Source: Actinomadura coerulea
Lineage (GTDB): Bacteria; Actinomycetota; Actinomycetes; Streptosporangiales; Streptosporangiaceae
DNA length: 64,000 bases
NCBI RefSeq assembly: GCF_014208105.1
Contig: NZ_JACHMQ010000001.1
Coordinates: 496,001 to 560,000, forward strand
Direction of reading: 5' to 3'
Below the pieces are notes generated by a model, which was given only the letters and a program-made list of their open reading frames with translations, searched no databases and was not told where the DNA came from. Below are positions 29,413 to 38,586 of the stretch, piece by piece (position 1 is the stretch's first letter; every line of letters starts with the position of its first letter). The position numbers were made by a program, and so were the translations under genes.

Positions 29413-31453
29413 GGGGAGCCTGGCCGTCTGGCGGGCGGGGGCGGCCGCCCTGGCCGCGTGCGCCGTCCTGCTGGTGGCCGGGCTCGTCCTCGGCGGCTCG
29501 GCCACCGAGAAGGTCATCCCCGGCCTCGGCGACGCGGGCGCCCTCACCCGCTGGGGGCTGCCGGTCTCCCGGGCGGCGACGGACCTGCTGTCCGCGCTGA
29601 CCGTCGGGGCCCTGCTGGCCGCGGCCGCGTTCCTGCCCGTCGAGGGCGGGCGCGCCGCGCCGCGGCTGTCCGGGGACGCCCTCGGCTACCTGAACGCCGC
29701 CTCCTGGATCGCCGCCGCCTGGGCCGCCGCCGCGGCGGCAACGCTGGTGTTCACCGTCGCGGACGTGCTCGGCCAGCCGGTCGGCGACGTCCTCACCGGC
29801 AGCGAGCTGAGCAGCTACGTCGGCTCGCTGCCGCAGGGCACAGCCCTCATGATCGTGGTGCTGCTGGCCGTCGTGGTGGCGCTGCTGGCCCGCACCACCA
29901 CCACGCCCGCCGCCGCGTTCGGGCTGCTCGCCCTGGCCGGGATCGCGCTGCTGCCCGCGCCGCTCACCGGGCACTCGGCCTCGGCCGCCAACCACTCCAC
30001 CGCGACGACCGGCGTCGCCCTGCACGTCGCCGCGGTCGCCCCGTGGGTCGGCGGGCTCGCGATCGTCGGCGCCCACACGCTGCTGCGCCGCGACCGGCTC
30101 GCGCTGGTGGCGGAGCGGTTCAGCCGCATGGCCCTCTGGTGCTACGTCGTCGTCGGCGCCAGCGGCCTGGTGAACGTGATCGCCCGGCTGCCGGATCCGC
30201 GGGAGATGGTCGAGACCGACTACGGACGGCTCGCGCTCGGCAAGATCATCGCGTTCTGCCTGCTCGGCTGGTTCGGCTGGTGGCACCGGACGCGGACGCT
30301 GCCCGCGGTGGCGGACGGCAGGCCGGGGGCGTTCGCCCGGTTCGCGTCCGTCGAGGCCGCCGTGATGGGCGCCACCATGGGCCTCGCCGTCGCGCTGGCC
30401 CGGACCGCGCCGCCCGCGCCGGCCGAGCCGGAGTCCGCGGTCAAGTCGCTGCTCGGCTACGACATGCCCCCGCAGGTCACCCCCGTGCGGCTGCTGACGC
30501 TGGGGCAGTTCGACCTGTTCTTCGCCGCGCTCGTCGTCGTCCTCGGCGGCCTGTACCTCGCGGCCGTCGTCCGGCTGCGGCGACGCGGCGACTCCTGGTC
30601 CTGGGGGCGCACCGCGTCCTGGCTGATCGGGCTCCTGACGATCGTGGCCGTCACCCAGACCGGCGTCGCCAGGTACGCGCCGATCCTGTTCAGCGTGCAC
30701 ATGGCGCAGCACATGGTGCTGAACATGCTGACGCCGATCTTCCTCGTCGTCGGCGCGCCGGTGACGCTGGCGCTGCGGGCGCTCAGGCCCGCCCGCGTGC
30801 GCGGCGACCGCGGCCCGCGCGAGTGGCTCACCGCCGTGCTGCACAGCCGGTACCTCGCGGTCATCGCCCATCCCGCGGTCGCGACCCTCGTCTTCGTGGT
30901 GAGTACGTTCGTCCTGTACTTCACGCCGCTGTTCGAGGCCGCGATGCGCAACCATCTCGGCCATATCGCGATGATGGTCCACTTCCTGGCCAGCGGGTCC
31001 CTGTTCTTCTGGGTGCTGCTCGGCGTCGACCCGGCGCCGCGGAAGCTGCCCTATCCGGCCCGGCTGCTGCTGCTGTTCGTCACGATGCCGTTCCACGCGT
31101 TCTTCGGCATCGCCCTGATGAACATGAGCCAGGCGCTCGCCCGCGGCTGGTACACCGCCGTCGACCCGCCGTGGGGCACCACGATCCTGCACGACCAGCA
31201 CACCGGCGGCTCCATCGCGTGGGGCTTCGGCGAGGTGCCGACGTTCATCGTCCTGATCGTGCTGGCGTTCCAGTGGTACGCCCACGACCAGCGGCAGGCG
31301 CGGCGCATGGACCGCAAGGCCGACCGGGCCGCGAGCGCCGGGGGGCGCCCCGAGGACGACGAGCTCGCCGCCTACAACGCGCGCCTGGCCAAGCTCGCCG
31401 AGCGCGACCGCGCCGCCGGAGACCGCGCCGCCGGAGAGAAGGACAACGCGTGA
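29405..31453 (+). CDS. CopD-CtaG (caa3-type) fusion membrane protein
   Basis: A 682-residue polytopic protein joining two copper-handling units. The N-terminal half (about residues 1-340, some 8-9 helices) is a CopD domain with the periplasmic/membrane His segments LTGHSASAANHSTATTG and LHVAAVAPWVGGL. The C-terminal half (about 360-640) is a caa3-type CtaG domain (DUF1404-like) with HMAQHMVLNMLTP, RNHLGHIAMMVHF and TMPFHAFFGIALM histidine motifs. CopD imports copper and CtaG-like proteins serve cytochrome c oxidase assembly; the fusion is frequent in actinobacteria. The GTG at 29405 overlaps the copC stop (8 bp). The tail is charged. The two-component pair downstream could sense copper or envelope state, but that is only inferred from adjacency. 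Confidence 0.9.
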   Translation: MSKGSLAVWRAGAAALAACAVLLVAGLVLGGSATEKVIPGLGDAGALTRWGLPVSRAATDLLSALTVGALLAAAAFLPVEGGRAAPRLSGDALGYLNAASWIAAAWAAAAAATLVFTVADVLGQPVGDVLTGSELSSYVGSLPQGTALMIVVLLAVVVALLARTTTTPAAAFGLLALAGIALLPAPLTGHSASAANHSTATTGVALHVAAVAPWVGGLAIVGAHTLLRRDRLALVAERFSRMALWCYVVVGASGLVNVIARLPDPREMVETDYGRLALGKIIAFCLLGWFGWWHRTRTLPAVADGRPGAFARFASVEAAVMGATMGLAVALARTAPPAPAEPESAVKSLLGYDMPPQVTPVRLLTLGQFDLFFAALVVVLGGLYLAAVVRLRRRGDSWSWGRTASWLIGLLTIVAVTQTGVARYAPILFSVHMAQHMVLNMLTPIFLVVGAPVTLALRALRPARVRGDRGPREWLTAVLHSRYLAVIAHPAVATLVFVVSTFVLYFTPLFEAAMRNHLGHIAMMVHFLASGSLFFWVLLGVDPAPRKLPYPARLLLLFVTMPFHAFFGIALMNMSQALARGWYTAVDPPWGTTILHDQHTGGSIAWGFGEVPTFIVLIVLAFQWYAHDQRQARRMDRKADRAASAGGRPEDDELAAYNARLAKLAERDRAAGDRAAGEKDNA

Positions 31454-31511
31454 GCTCGCCTTCCCCCGTACGGGGGAGTGTCCGGGCCGCCGATTCTGTC
31501 AGGATCAGGAC

Positions 31512-32744
31512 GTGCTCCGTGTGCTCCGCCCGCTGATCGAGCGGACGACCTGGCGGCGCTGGTCCCACCTCGTCGTGGGCGGCGCGCTGCTGATGCCGTA
31601 CTGGTTCCTGGCGATCAGCATGACCCCGCTGCTGCCGATGGGCAACAGCCTGTTCAAGGGCGTGCTGATGCTGGTCGTCATGCCGGCGGCCGCGACGTTC
31701 GTCACCGGGCTCGTGCCGACGGTGCGGCTGCTGGAGAGTTCCCTGGCCAAGGAGCTGCTCGGGGGGCCCGCCGCCGGGCTCGTGCCCGGTTCGGCGGGCA
31801 CCTGGGAGAGCCGCGGCCGCACCGCCGCGTGGTTCACGCTGCACCTCGGCACGGGCGTCGTGGTCAGCGGGCTGAGCCTGGTCCTCCCCCCGGCCGCCGT
31901 CGTGATGCTCATCGCGCCGGCGGTGAGCTGGGACACCCGCTTCCTGAAGTCGTGGGGCTGGCAGGACGCCTGGCACCAGTGGCCCGCGCCGCTGATCGGG
32001 CTGGCGTCGCTGGCCCTGCTGCTCGCGCTGATCGTGGGGGCGGGCGCGCTGCTGGCCCGGCTGGCGCCGGTGTTCCTCGGCCCGTCCGCCGCGGAGCGGC
32101 TGGCCGGGATGCGGGCCGAGGCCGTCAGGCTCGCCGAGCGCAACCGGCTGGCGAGGGAGCTGCACGACTCGGTGGGGCACGCGCTCAGCGTGGTGACCCT
32201 GCAGGCGGGGGCGGCCGGGCGGGTGCTGGACAGCGACCCGGAGTTCGCCCGCGAGGCGCTCGCCGCGATCGAGGACTCGGCCCGGGCCGCGCTGGAGGAC
32301 CTCGACCACGTGCTCGGGCTGCTGCGCGACGACCGCTCCCGGCCCGCCCCGCAGGCCACGCTGAAGGACCTCGGACGGCTGCTGGAGCAGACGCGGATCG
32401 CCGGGGTGGCGCTGGACGCCGAGGTGGACCCGGAGGTGGAGCACGTCCCGGCGGCGGTGTCGCGGGAGGCGTACCGGATCGTCCAGGAGGGCCTGACGAA
32501 CGCCCTGCGGCACGCGGGGAAGGTGCCGGTGCGGCTGCGGCTCGGCACCGACGGGGAACGGCTGGAGGTCGAGATGACCAATCCGCTCGGCGCGACCGGC
32601 GGCGAGGGCGCGGGCCACGGCGGCGGCCGCGGTCTCGGCGGGGTCCGCGAGCGCGTCACCGTGCTGCGCGGCGACATGAGCGCCGGGGCCGACGGCGACC
32701 GCTGGCGGTTCCGCGTCTCGCTGCCGCTAAGGTCCGGATCATGA
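31512..32744 (+). CDS. NarL-type sensor histidine kinase (HisKA_3)
   Basis: A 410-residue membrane kinase. About four to five N-terminal helices (residues 18-195) carry no large periplasmic sensor domain. The dimerisation/phosphorylation helix has ELHDSVGHALSVV with the phospho-His near residue 218. The HATPase domain shows REAYRIVQEGLTNALRHAG (N box) and GRGLGGVRERVTVLRG (G box). This is the DesK/LiaS class that pairs with LuxR-type response regulators. The partner gene begins with ATG inside the stop of this gene (ATGA). Start at GTG 31512 is 58 bp after the CopD-CtaG stop. The signal is unknown; membrane-intrinsic sensing is likely given the architecture. Confidence 0.9.
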   Translation: MLRVLRPLIERTTWRRWSHLVVGGALLMPYWFLAISMTPLLPMGNSLFKGVLMLVVMPAAATFVTGLVPTVRLLESSLAKELLGGPAAGLVPGSAGTWESRGRTAAWFTLHLGTGVVVSGLSLVLPPAAVVMLIAPAVSWDTRFLKSWGWQDAWHQWPAPLIGLASLALLLALIVGAGALLARLAPVFLGPSAAERLAGMRAEAVRLAERNRLARELHDSVGHALSVVTLQAGAAGRVLDSDPEFAREALAAIEDSARAALEDLDHVLGLLRDDRSRPAPQATLKDLGRLLEQTRIAGVALDAEVDPEVEHVPAAVSREAYRIVQEGLTNALRHAGKVPVRLRLGTDGERLEVEMTNPLGATGGEGAGHGGGRGLGGVRERVTVLRGDMSAGADGDRWRFRVSLPLRSGS

Positions 32745-33391
32745 CGATCAAGGTTCTTCTCGTCGACGACGAGCGGCTGATCCGGGCGGGGCTCGCCGCC
32801 ATCATCGACGCCGAGGACGACCTGGCCGTCGTCGGCGAGGCGTCGGACGGGACGGAGGTGCCGGGCGAGGTGCGGCGGCTGCGCCCCGACGTCGTGCTGA
32901 TGGACGTGCGGATGCCGCGGCTCGACGGCATCCAGGCGACCCGCCACATCCTCGCCACCGTGCCGGAGCCGCCGCGGATCATCGTCGTCACCACGTTCGA
33001 GAACGACGAGTACGTCTACGACGCGCTGAAGGCGGGCGCGAACGGCTTCCTGCTCAAGCGGACGCGGCCGGAGGAGATCCTGCAGGCGATCCGGATGGTC
33101 GCGCACGGCGACAGCCTGCTGTTCCCGGCGGCGATCCGGGAGCTGGCCGGGCGGCACGGGACGTCCGCCGCCGGGGGCGCGGCCTGGCACGCCCGGCTCA
33201 CCGAGCGGGAGGGCGACGTGCTGCGGCTGATGGCCAAGGGCCAGTCGAACGCCGAGATCGCCGGTGAGCTCTTCGTGAGCCCGCAGACGGTGAAGACGCA
33301 CGTGGGGAACATCCTCGCCAAGATGCAGGCCCGCGACCGGACCCAGGCAGTGATCTTCGCCTACGAGACGGCCTTCATCACGCCGGGATGA
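32741..33391 (+). CDS. LuxR/NarL-family response regulator
   Basis: A 216-residue response regulator. The receiver domain (1-120) has the acid pair in LLVDDERLI, the phospho-Asp in PDVVLMDVRMP near residue 54, Thr in VVTTFE and Lys in FLLKRT. The C-terminal LuxR helix-turn-helix (about 150-212) has LTEREGDVLRLMAKGQSNAEIA and VKTHVGNILAKM. Stop/start overlap with the kinase gene shows it is the cognate partner. A hairpin at 33398-33418 just after the stop is a likely terminator. Targets are unknown; autoregulation and the upstream copper genes are natural candidates. Confidence 0.92.
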   Translation: MTIKVLLVDDERLIRAGLAAIIDAEDDLAVVGEASDGTEVPGEVRRLRPDVVLMDVRMPRLDGIQATRHILATVPEPPRIIVVTTFENDEYVYDALKAGANGFLLKRTRPEEILQAIRMVAHGDSLLFPAAIRELAGRHGTSAAGGAAWHARLTEREGDVLRLMAKGQSNAEIAGELFVSPQTVKTHVGNILAKMQARDRTQAVIFAYETAFITPG

Positions 33392-33397
33392 CGTCCC

Positions 33398-33418
33398 GGC
33401 CCGCAAATCGGACGGGCC
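33398..33418 (+). terminator. Hairpin after the response-regulator gene
   Basis: GGCCCG (33398-33403) pairs with CGGGCC (33413-33418) around a 9-base loop, 7 bp after the stop, followed by CTTA. A modest stem, but in the expected place between two same-strand units. Confidence 0.45.
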
Positions 33419-33487
33419 TTACGCCTCATTTACCGACAAGTCGCTACAAAAGAGACAGAAACAATAAAGAGCGACGATCGGGGGATC

Positions 33488-34585
33488 ATGGACGCTGTCA
33501 CCCTGTCCGCGCTGCGCAAGCCGAGGCCCTACCCCGCGGTGTCGGTGCTGATGCCGACGCACCGCTCCGCCCGGGACGGCCGGCAGGACCGCATCCGGCT
33601 GCGGAACCTGCTGGGGGAGGTGCGCCGCCGCCTCCACGACGACCCCCGGGTGGAGCCCGACGCCGCCGACCACGTCGTCCGGGGGCTGGAGCGCGCCGCG
33701 GGCGAGGTCGACCCCCGGCACGCCTCCGACGCGCTCGTCCTGTTCGCCGCCCCGCACGGCGAGCACCACGCGTTCACGATCGGCCAGCCCGTGGACGAGC
33801 GGGTGGTCGTCGACACCGGGTTCGCCACCCGCGACCTCGTGGCCGCCTTCACCCGCACGCCGCGCTACTGGCTGCTGTCGCTGTCGGACCACCGGACGCG
33901 GCTGTGGAGCGGACTCGGCGCGGAGCTGACCGAGTACGCCCGCGGCGGCTTCCCCGTCGAGCCCGAGCCGATCGACGAGGCGAGCGCCGGACGGCAGGCG
34001 CGGCGGGCCGCGCAGGGCGGCGAGGGCGAGCGCCGCCGCCAGACCATGCGTGACGTGGTGGCCGCCCTCGAACGCGTCCTCGCCCGGGACCGGCGCCCGC
34101 TGGTCGTCGCCGGGGTCACCCGGCACCAGGCGGTCTTCGACGAGGTGGCGGGGCCGCACGTCACCGTGGCGGGACGCGTCGACGGCAGCTTCGACGGCGC
34201 CTCGCCGAGCGCGCTCGCCGAGGCGGCCAGGCCCGCGCTCGCCGCCTACGAGGACCTCCGCGAGGTCGGCGTGCTGTCGGAGCTGGAGGCGGCGCGCAGC
34301 ATCCAGCGGTACGCGGGCGGGCTGTGCGAGGTGACGGAACTGGTGGAGGAGGGCCGCGGCGAGCACCTGGTCGTCGAGCGCGGCTACTACGCGCCCGCGG
34401 TGCGGACCAAGGGCGAGCTGATCCCGGTGGAGGGCATGCCCGGCGTGCTCAAGGGCGCGGACGTGGTCGACGACGCCGTCGACCACGTCATCGAGACGGT
34501 GCTGGAGTACGGGGGCGAGGTCACCTTCGTCTCGGACGGCTTCCTCATCGACCACGACCGGATCGCGCTGGTGACGCGCTACTGA
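33488..34585 (+). CDS. baeRF-family (bacterial aeRF1-like) putative ribosome hibernation factor
   Basis: A 365-residue cytoplasmic protein of the bacterial archaeo-eukaryotic release-factor-like (baeRF) superfamily. Recognisable are the N-terminal strand PAVSVLMPTHRSARDGRQDRIRLRNLL (in two parts), FAAPHGEHHAFTIG, RYWLLSLSDHRTRLW, PLVVAGVTRHQAVF, and the C-terminal GGEVTFVSDGFLIDHDRIALVTRY. The last resembles the pelota-like domain that senses element status. There is no GGQ peptide-release loop. Balon, a recently described ribosome hibernation factor, belongs to this superfamily, and NCBI family naming extends that role to proteins like this one. I infer ribosome binding under stress. The preceding 70 bp are A/T-rich for this genome (ACAAAAGAGACAGAAACAAT), fitting a dedicated stress promoter. 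Confidence 0.78.
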   Translation: MDAVTLSALRKPRPYPAVSVLMPTHRSARDGRQDRIRLRNLLGEVRRRLHDDPRVEPDAADHVVRGLERAAGEVDPRHASDALVLFAAPHGEHHAFTIGQPVDERVVVDTGFATRDLVAAFTRTPRYWLLSLSDHRTRLWSGLGAELTEYARGGFPVEPEPIDEASAGRQARRAAQGGEGERRRQTMRDVVAALERVLARDRRPLVVAGVTRHQAVFDEVAGPHVTVAGRVDGSFDGASPSALAEAARPALAAYEDLREVGVLSELEAARSIQRYAGGLCEVTELVEEGRGEHLVVERGYYAPAVRTKGELIPVEGMPGVLKGADVVDDAVDHVIETVLEYGGEVTFVSDGFLIDHDRIALVTRY

Positions 34586-34598
34586 GCGCTACCGAGCA

Positions 34599-36326
34599 CT
34601 ACCGGTCGGCGCCCGCGCAGGACGGGTCGTGCCAGGCCACCCAGGACACCGACCAGAACCGTCCCGCGTGCGGCAGCCAGCCCGCCGGGTGCGCGGGCCA
34701 GGACGCCTCGGGCGGCGTCCCGTCCGGGAGGGGCACCACGACCGTGCACACGCCCGGGGCGGGCGGCCGTCCGGCGCGGACGTCGAACGCTCCGAGGCGC
34801 GTCCACCACACGGGGTACATCAGCGCGGTCCTGACCGCCCAGTTGAGCGACGCGTCCGTGACGACCCCGCCCGAGGCCGGGCCGGGGAGCGGGGGCTCGG
34901 CGGGGACGCGCCGAGTGTGCGGCCCCATCGCGAACGTCAGCGCCGCGACGTTCACCCCGGCGATCGCGACGGCCGCCAGGGCCGTCGCCTTCGGCCTGGT
35001 CAGCACGAGCAGGCCGCCGAGCAGGGCGAGCGCGGCGAGTGTCGCCTCCTGGAGGTGCAGCCCGCTCCGGTCGGCGGTCAGGAACGTGACCTCGGGGAAG
35101 TCGAAGCCGATGAAGATGTGGGTGCGGAGCCGCTCGCCCGCGTAGGCGGTGACCCACAGCGCGGCCCCCTCCAGGAGGAGGGCGCTCGCGGCCGCCAGCC
35201 GGATCGCCGGGCCCGCGGTGAGGCGCCCGAGCGCCGCGGCCCCGGCGAGGGCGTAGACCAGCGCCACGCACGCCAGGTAGCGGCCGTAGGCGAAGTTGCC
35301 CACCCGGTGCTCGTCGGGCAGCGCGGCCGAGGAGGCGTAGGCGATGCCGCAGGTGGCGGCGAGCAGCACGCCCGCCATGAACCTGTCCGCCGCGGGCGTC
35401 CGCCGCCGCGCGAGCACCGCCGCGACGGCCACCAGCCCGGCGCCCGCCAGTCCCCAGGTGGACACGACCAGGTACCAGAGCTGCCCCGCCGCGCCCGACA
35501 GCGCCCACTCCTGCCCCGGGACCGTGGTCAGCCGGGACGCCAGGATCCCGGCGAGGTCCCGCGTGCCGCGCGGGTACAGCTCGGCGCGGATGTGCGCGTT
35601 CAGCGCCGAGCCCGCCGCGTACCCGGCCAGCGCGACCGCGCCCCCGGCCAGCGCGGCGCGGATCCGCCGGCGCCCGGACAGGGCCATGGCCACCAGGGCG
35701 GCGGCGTGGACGGCGAGCAGGATCGTGCCCCGGGTGTGCACGGCCGCCGCGAAGGACGCGGCCAGGCTCGCGAGGGCCGCGTCCCCGGCCCGGCCGTTCC
35801 GGACGAACCGGTCCAGCGCCAGCAGCCAGGCCGGCACGAGGGTCGGCAGGACGGCGTCCGCGAGCGCGAAGGCGCCGAAGAACGTCGTCGCGGGCAGCAG
35901 CGCCGCCGCGAACGCCAGCGGCAGGGCGGGCCGGCGGGCCAGCCCGAAGCGGCGGGCCGCCGCGTACCCGAGGGGGAACAGGGCCGCCCCCAGCAGCGCG
36001 TTGATCGTGATCACGGTCGTGTAGACCGTCGCCGGGGCGGAGGAGAACCAGAAGGCCGGGGTGAGCAGGAGCGGGTATCCGCCCTGGTAGAAGGTGTTCC
36101 CGGACAGGTCGCCGCCCGGACCGCCGGCCAGCAGGCGGGCGGCGAGCAGGTAGCCGGTCTCGTCCGGGTTCGCCGCCGGGCCCGTCCGCGACCAGGCGAA
36201 CCACAGCCGGACCGCCGCCTGCGCGAGCACGCCGGCGGCGAGCAGCCACGGCAGGGCGCGCGGCCGGCGGGGGCCCGGCGGGGCGGGCGGCGATTGACGG
36301 CGGGACGGGAGCAGGGCGAGCGACAT
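34599..36326 (-). CDS. GT-C-fold membrane glycosyltransferase-like protein
   Basis: A 575-residue protein with about 11-12 helices and a soluble C-terminal part from about residue 470. The first extracytoplasmic loop after TM1 has NPDETGYLLAARLLAGG, whose acidic pair is the catalytic-loop signature of GT-C enzymes that use polyprenol-phosphate sugars. The second loop has RGTRDLAGILASRL. This pattern is common in actinobacterial arabinosyl- and mannosyltransferase-like proteins of the cell envelope. Donor and acceptor are not identifiable. The start is uncertain: ATG 36326 (MSLALLPSRR) or GTG 36335 three codons earlier. It is divergent from an envelope-type two-component operon and converges with the baeRF gene. 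Confidence 0.75.
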   Translation of the reverse strand: MSLALLPSRRQSPPAPPGPRRPRALPWLLAAGVLAQAAVRLWFAWSRTGPAANPDETGYLLAARLLAGGPGGDLSGNTFYQGGYPLLLTPAFWFSSAPATVYTTVITINALLGAALFPLGYAAARRFGLARRPALPLAFAAALLPATTFFGAFALADAVLPTLVPAWLLALDRFVRNGRAGDAALASLAASFAAAVHTRGTILLAVHAAALVAMALSGRRRIRAALAGGAVALAGYAAGSALNAHIRAELYPRGTRDLAGILASRLTTVPGQEWALSGAAGQLWYLVVSTWGLAGAGLVAVAAVLARRRTPAADRFMAGVLLAATCGIAYASSAALPDEHRVGNFAYGRYLACVALVYALAGAAALGRLTAGPAIRLAAASALLLEGAALWVTAYAGERLRTHIFIGFDFPEVTFLTADRSGLHLQEATLAALALLGGLLVLTRPKATALAAVAIAGVNVAALTFAMGPHTRRVPAEPPLPGPASGGVVTDASLNWAVRTALMYPVWWTRLGAFDVRAGRPPAPGVCTVVVPLPDGTPPEASWPAHPAGWLPHAGRFWSVSWVAWHDPSCAGADR

Positions 36327-36427
36327 GCGCTCCACGGTTCCGGCGGCCCGTCATGATCTCGTGCCGAAGATGTCCGGATCTCGTGACACAACCCGGTTGA
36401 TGATCGCGGACGGCCGATAATGACCGG

Positions 36428-37102
36428 GTGGCGAGCATTCTGCTGATCGAGGATGATCCGTCCGCCCGGACGGCGCTGGAGCTGGCGCTGACCCGCCAGG
36501 GACACGGGGTGACGTCCCGGGCCACCGGCGAGGACGGCCTGGAGGCGCTGCGGGCGCGCCGGCCCGAGATCGCGATCCTGGACGTGATGCTGCCCGGCAT
36601 CGACGGCATCGAGGTGTGCCGCCGGATCCGCCGGGAGGACCCGCTGCCGGTGATCCTGCTGACCGCGCGGGGCGACGACCTCGACATCGTCCTCGGCCTG
36701 GAGGCCGGCGCCGACGACTACGTGGTGAAGCCCGTCGAGCCCCGGGTCCTGGACGCCCGGATACGCGCGGTCCTGCGCCGCGCGGACCAGACCCGCCTCG
36801 ACCGGTCCGTCTACGGCGACCTCGTCGTCGACCGGACCTCCCTGAAGGTCACCAAGGACGGCACCGACCTGCGCCTCACCCCGACCGAGCTGCGGCTCCT
36901 GCTGGAGCTGACGCGCCGCCCCGGCCAGGCCCTCACCCGCCAGCACCTGCTGGCCGAGGTGTGGGAGCACACCTACCCGGGCGACTCGCGGCTCGTGGAC
37001 GCCTGCGTCCAGCGGGTCCGCGCCAAGATCGAGGACGAGCCGGCCGAGCCGCGGCTGATCGAGACGGTCCGGGGCTTCGGCTACCGGTTCACCGCGCCGT
37101 GA
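36428..37102 (+). CDS. OmpR-family response regulator (CseB-like)
   Basis: A 224-residue response regulator starting at GTG 36428. The receiver has the acidic pocket in LLIEDDPS, phospho-Asp in IAILDVMLPG near residue 51, Thr in LLTARGDD and Lys in YVVKPVEP. The winged helix (about 130-222) contains LTPTELRLLLELTRRPGQALTR in two parts, and RVRAKIEDEPAEPRLIETVRGFGYRF. It is the first gene of a regulator/kinase/lipoprotein operon with GTGA and ATGA overlaps. The layout recalls the Streptomyces cseA-cseB-cseC envelope-stress system, although the lipoprotein is placed last here and no sigE-like gene is adjacent. Confidence 0.92.
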   Translation: MASILLIEDDPSARTALELALTRQGHGVTSRATGEDGLEALRARRPEIAILDVMLPGIDGIEVCRRIRREDPLPVILLTARGDDLDIVLGLEAGADDYVVKPVEPRVLDARIRAVLRRADQTRLDRSVYGDLVVDRTSLKVTKDGTDLRLTPTELRLLLELTRRPGQALTRQHLLAEVWEHTYPGDSRLVDACVQRVRAKIEDEPAEPRLIETVRGFGYRFTAP

Positions 37103-38586
37103 GGGGCCCCCTCCGGCTCGCCGCGCCGTGGGTGCGGCGCCTCCGGTTCACCGGGCTCCGGGTGCGCCTCGCGGCCGCGTTCACGGCGGTCGCGCTGCTG
37201 GCGTCCGTGCTCGCCTCCGGCATCTCCTACGTGCTGCTGCGGCGGGTGATGCTGCAGCGCGCCCAGGACGCGGTGATCAACGACATCCGCACCACCCTCG
37301 CCCAGCAGATCCCGTCCGACCTGCCGCCCGACACCGAGCCGCTGGTGTCCGCGGCGCTGGAGGACGCGCTCGCCGGGGCGCCGGGGCGCCGTGCGGTCGC
37401 GGTGCCGACGCGGCCCGACGAGGCCGAACTCCCGCCGCCGGACATTCTGGACGTCCCGGTGACCCCCGAGTTCGCCCGGCGCGCGACGCGGGGCGTGGTC
37501 TTCCAGCGCGTCGAGCGGCACGGCACCCCCTACCTGCTCGTGGGCGCCAGCGTCACCGGCTTCCGGACGTCGCCGGAGGAGCCGTGGCGCACGACGCCGC
37601 CGATGGTGTTCGTCTCCGCGAGCCTGCGCCGGGAGGCCGCCGACCTGTGGCTGTTCACCCGCACCCTGCTGATCGCGGACGCCGCGGCCCTGGCGGCCGC
37701 GCTCGCCCTCGCGCTGCTGGCCACCGGGGGCGTGCTGCGCCCGGTGCGCCGCCTCGGCACCGCCGCCCGCGCGCTCGGCGAGGGAAGGCTGGACACCCGC
37801 GTCCGGGTGCAGGGCCGCGACGAGCTGGCCGACCTCGCCCACACCTTCAACCGCACCGCGGAGGCGCTGGAGCGGACGGTGACGGAGCTGCGGGCGATGG
37901 AGGCCGCGTCCCGCCGGTTCGTCGCCGACGTCTCCCACGAGCTGCGCACCCCGCTCACCTCGATGATCGCCATGACGGACGTGCTGGCCGAGGAGTCCGC
38001 CGAGGGCGGCGGGGGTGGCGACGCCGCCACCCGGCTCGTCGCGGACGAGACCCGGCGGCTCGGCACGCTCGTGGAGCACCTGATCGAGATCAGCCGGTTC
38101 GACGCGGGCGCCGCCGCCCTGGTCCTGGACGACGTCAACGTCGCCGACGCGGTCGGCGCGACCCTGGAGGCGCGCGGCTGGCGGGACGAGGTGGCGGTGG
38201 AGGGCCCCGCGGACCTGTTCGTCCGGCTGGACCCGCGGCGGTTCGACGTCATCGTCGCCAACCTCGCGGGGAACGCCCTCAAGCACGGGCGCCCGCCCGT
38301 CTCGCTGCGCTTCGGCCGTCCGGAGGGGGAGGAATCGGGCGGAGTGCGGGTCGTGGTCGCCGACCGCGGACCCGGCCTTCCGGCCGACGTGGCCACGTCG
38401 GTCTTCGACCGGTTCGTCAAGGCGGAGGCGGCGCGCTCGCGCAGCGAGGGCAGCGGCCTCGGCCTGTCGATCGCCAGGGAGAACGCCGTGCTTCACGGGG
38501 GCACGCTGGAGGCGGCCAACGGGCCGGAGGGCGGTGCGGTGTTCACCCTGTGGCTGCCCGACGGAGAACGGGACGAGCGCTCATGA
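37099..38586 (+). CDS. HAMP-containing sensor histidine kinase (CseC-like)
   Basis: A 495-residue kinase with GTG start overlapping the regulator stop (GTGA). TM1 is at about residues 24-46 and an extracytoplasmic domain of about 130 residues follows (variable, Pro- and Asp-rich). TM2 is at about 190-213, then HAMP (LRPVRRLGTAARALGEGRLD). HisKA carries FVADVSHELRTPLTSM with the phospho-His near residue 279. HATPase has NLAGNALKHG, ADRGPGLP and SEGSGLGLSIARENAVLHGG. It should sense an envelope signal and phosphorylate the CseB-like partner. The downstream lipoprotein, coupled by ATGA, may modulate its sensor domain as CseA does in Streptomyces; this is inference. Confidence 0.92.
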   Translation: MRGPLRLAAPWVRRLRFTGLRVRLAAAFTAVALLASVLASGISYVLLRRVMLQRAQDAVINDIRTTLAQQIPSDLPPDTEPLVSAALEDALAGAPGRRAVAVPTRPDEAELPPPDILDVPVTPEFARRATRGVVFQRVERHGTPYLLVGASVTGFRTSPEEPWRTTPPMVFVSASLRREAADLWLFTRTLLIADAAALAAALALALLATGGVLRPVRRLGTAARALGEGRLDTRVRVQGRDELADLAHTFNRTAEALERTVTELRAMEAASRRFVADVSHELRTPLTSMIAMTDVLAEESAEGGGGGDAATRLVADETRRLGTLVEHLIEISRFDAGAAALVLDDVNVADAVGATLEARGWRDEVAVEGPADLFVRLDPRRFDVIVANLAGNALKHGRPPVSLRFGRPEGEESGGVRVVVADRGPGLPADVATSVFDRFVKAEAARSRSEGSGLGLSIARENAVLHGGTLEAANGPEGGAVFTLWLPDGERDERS

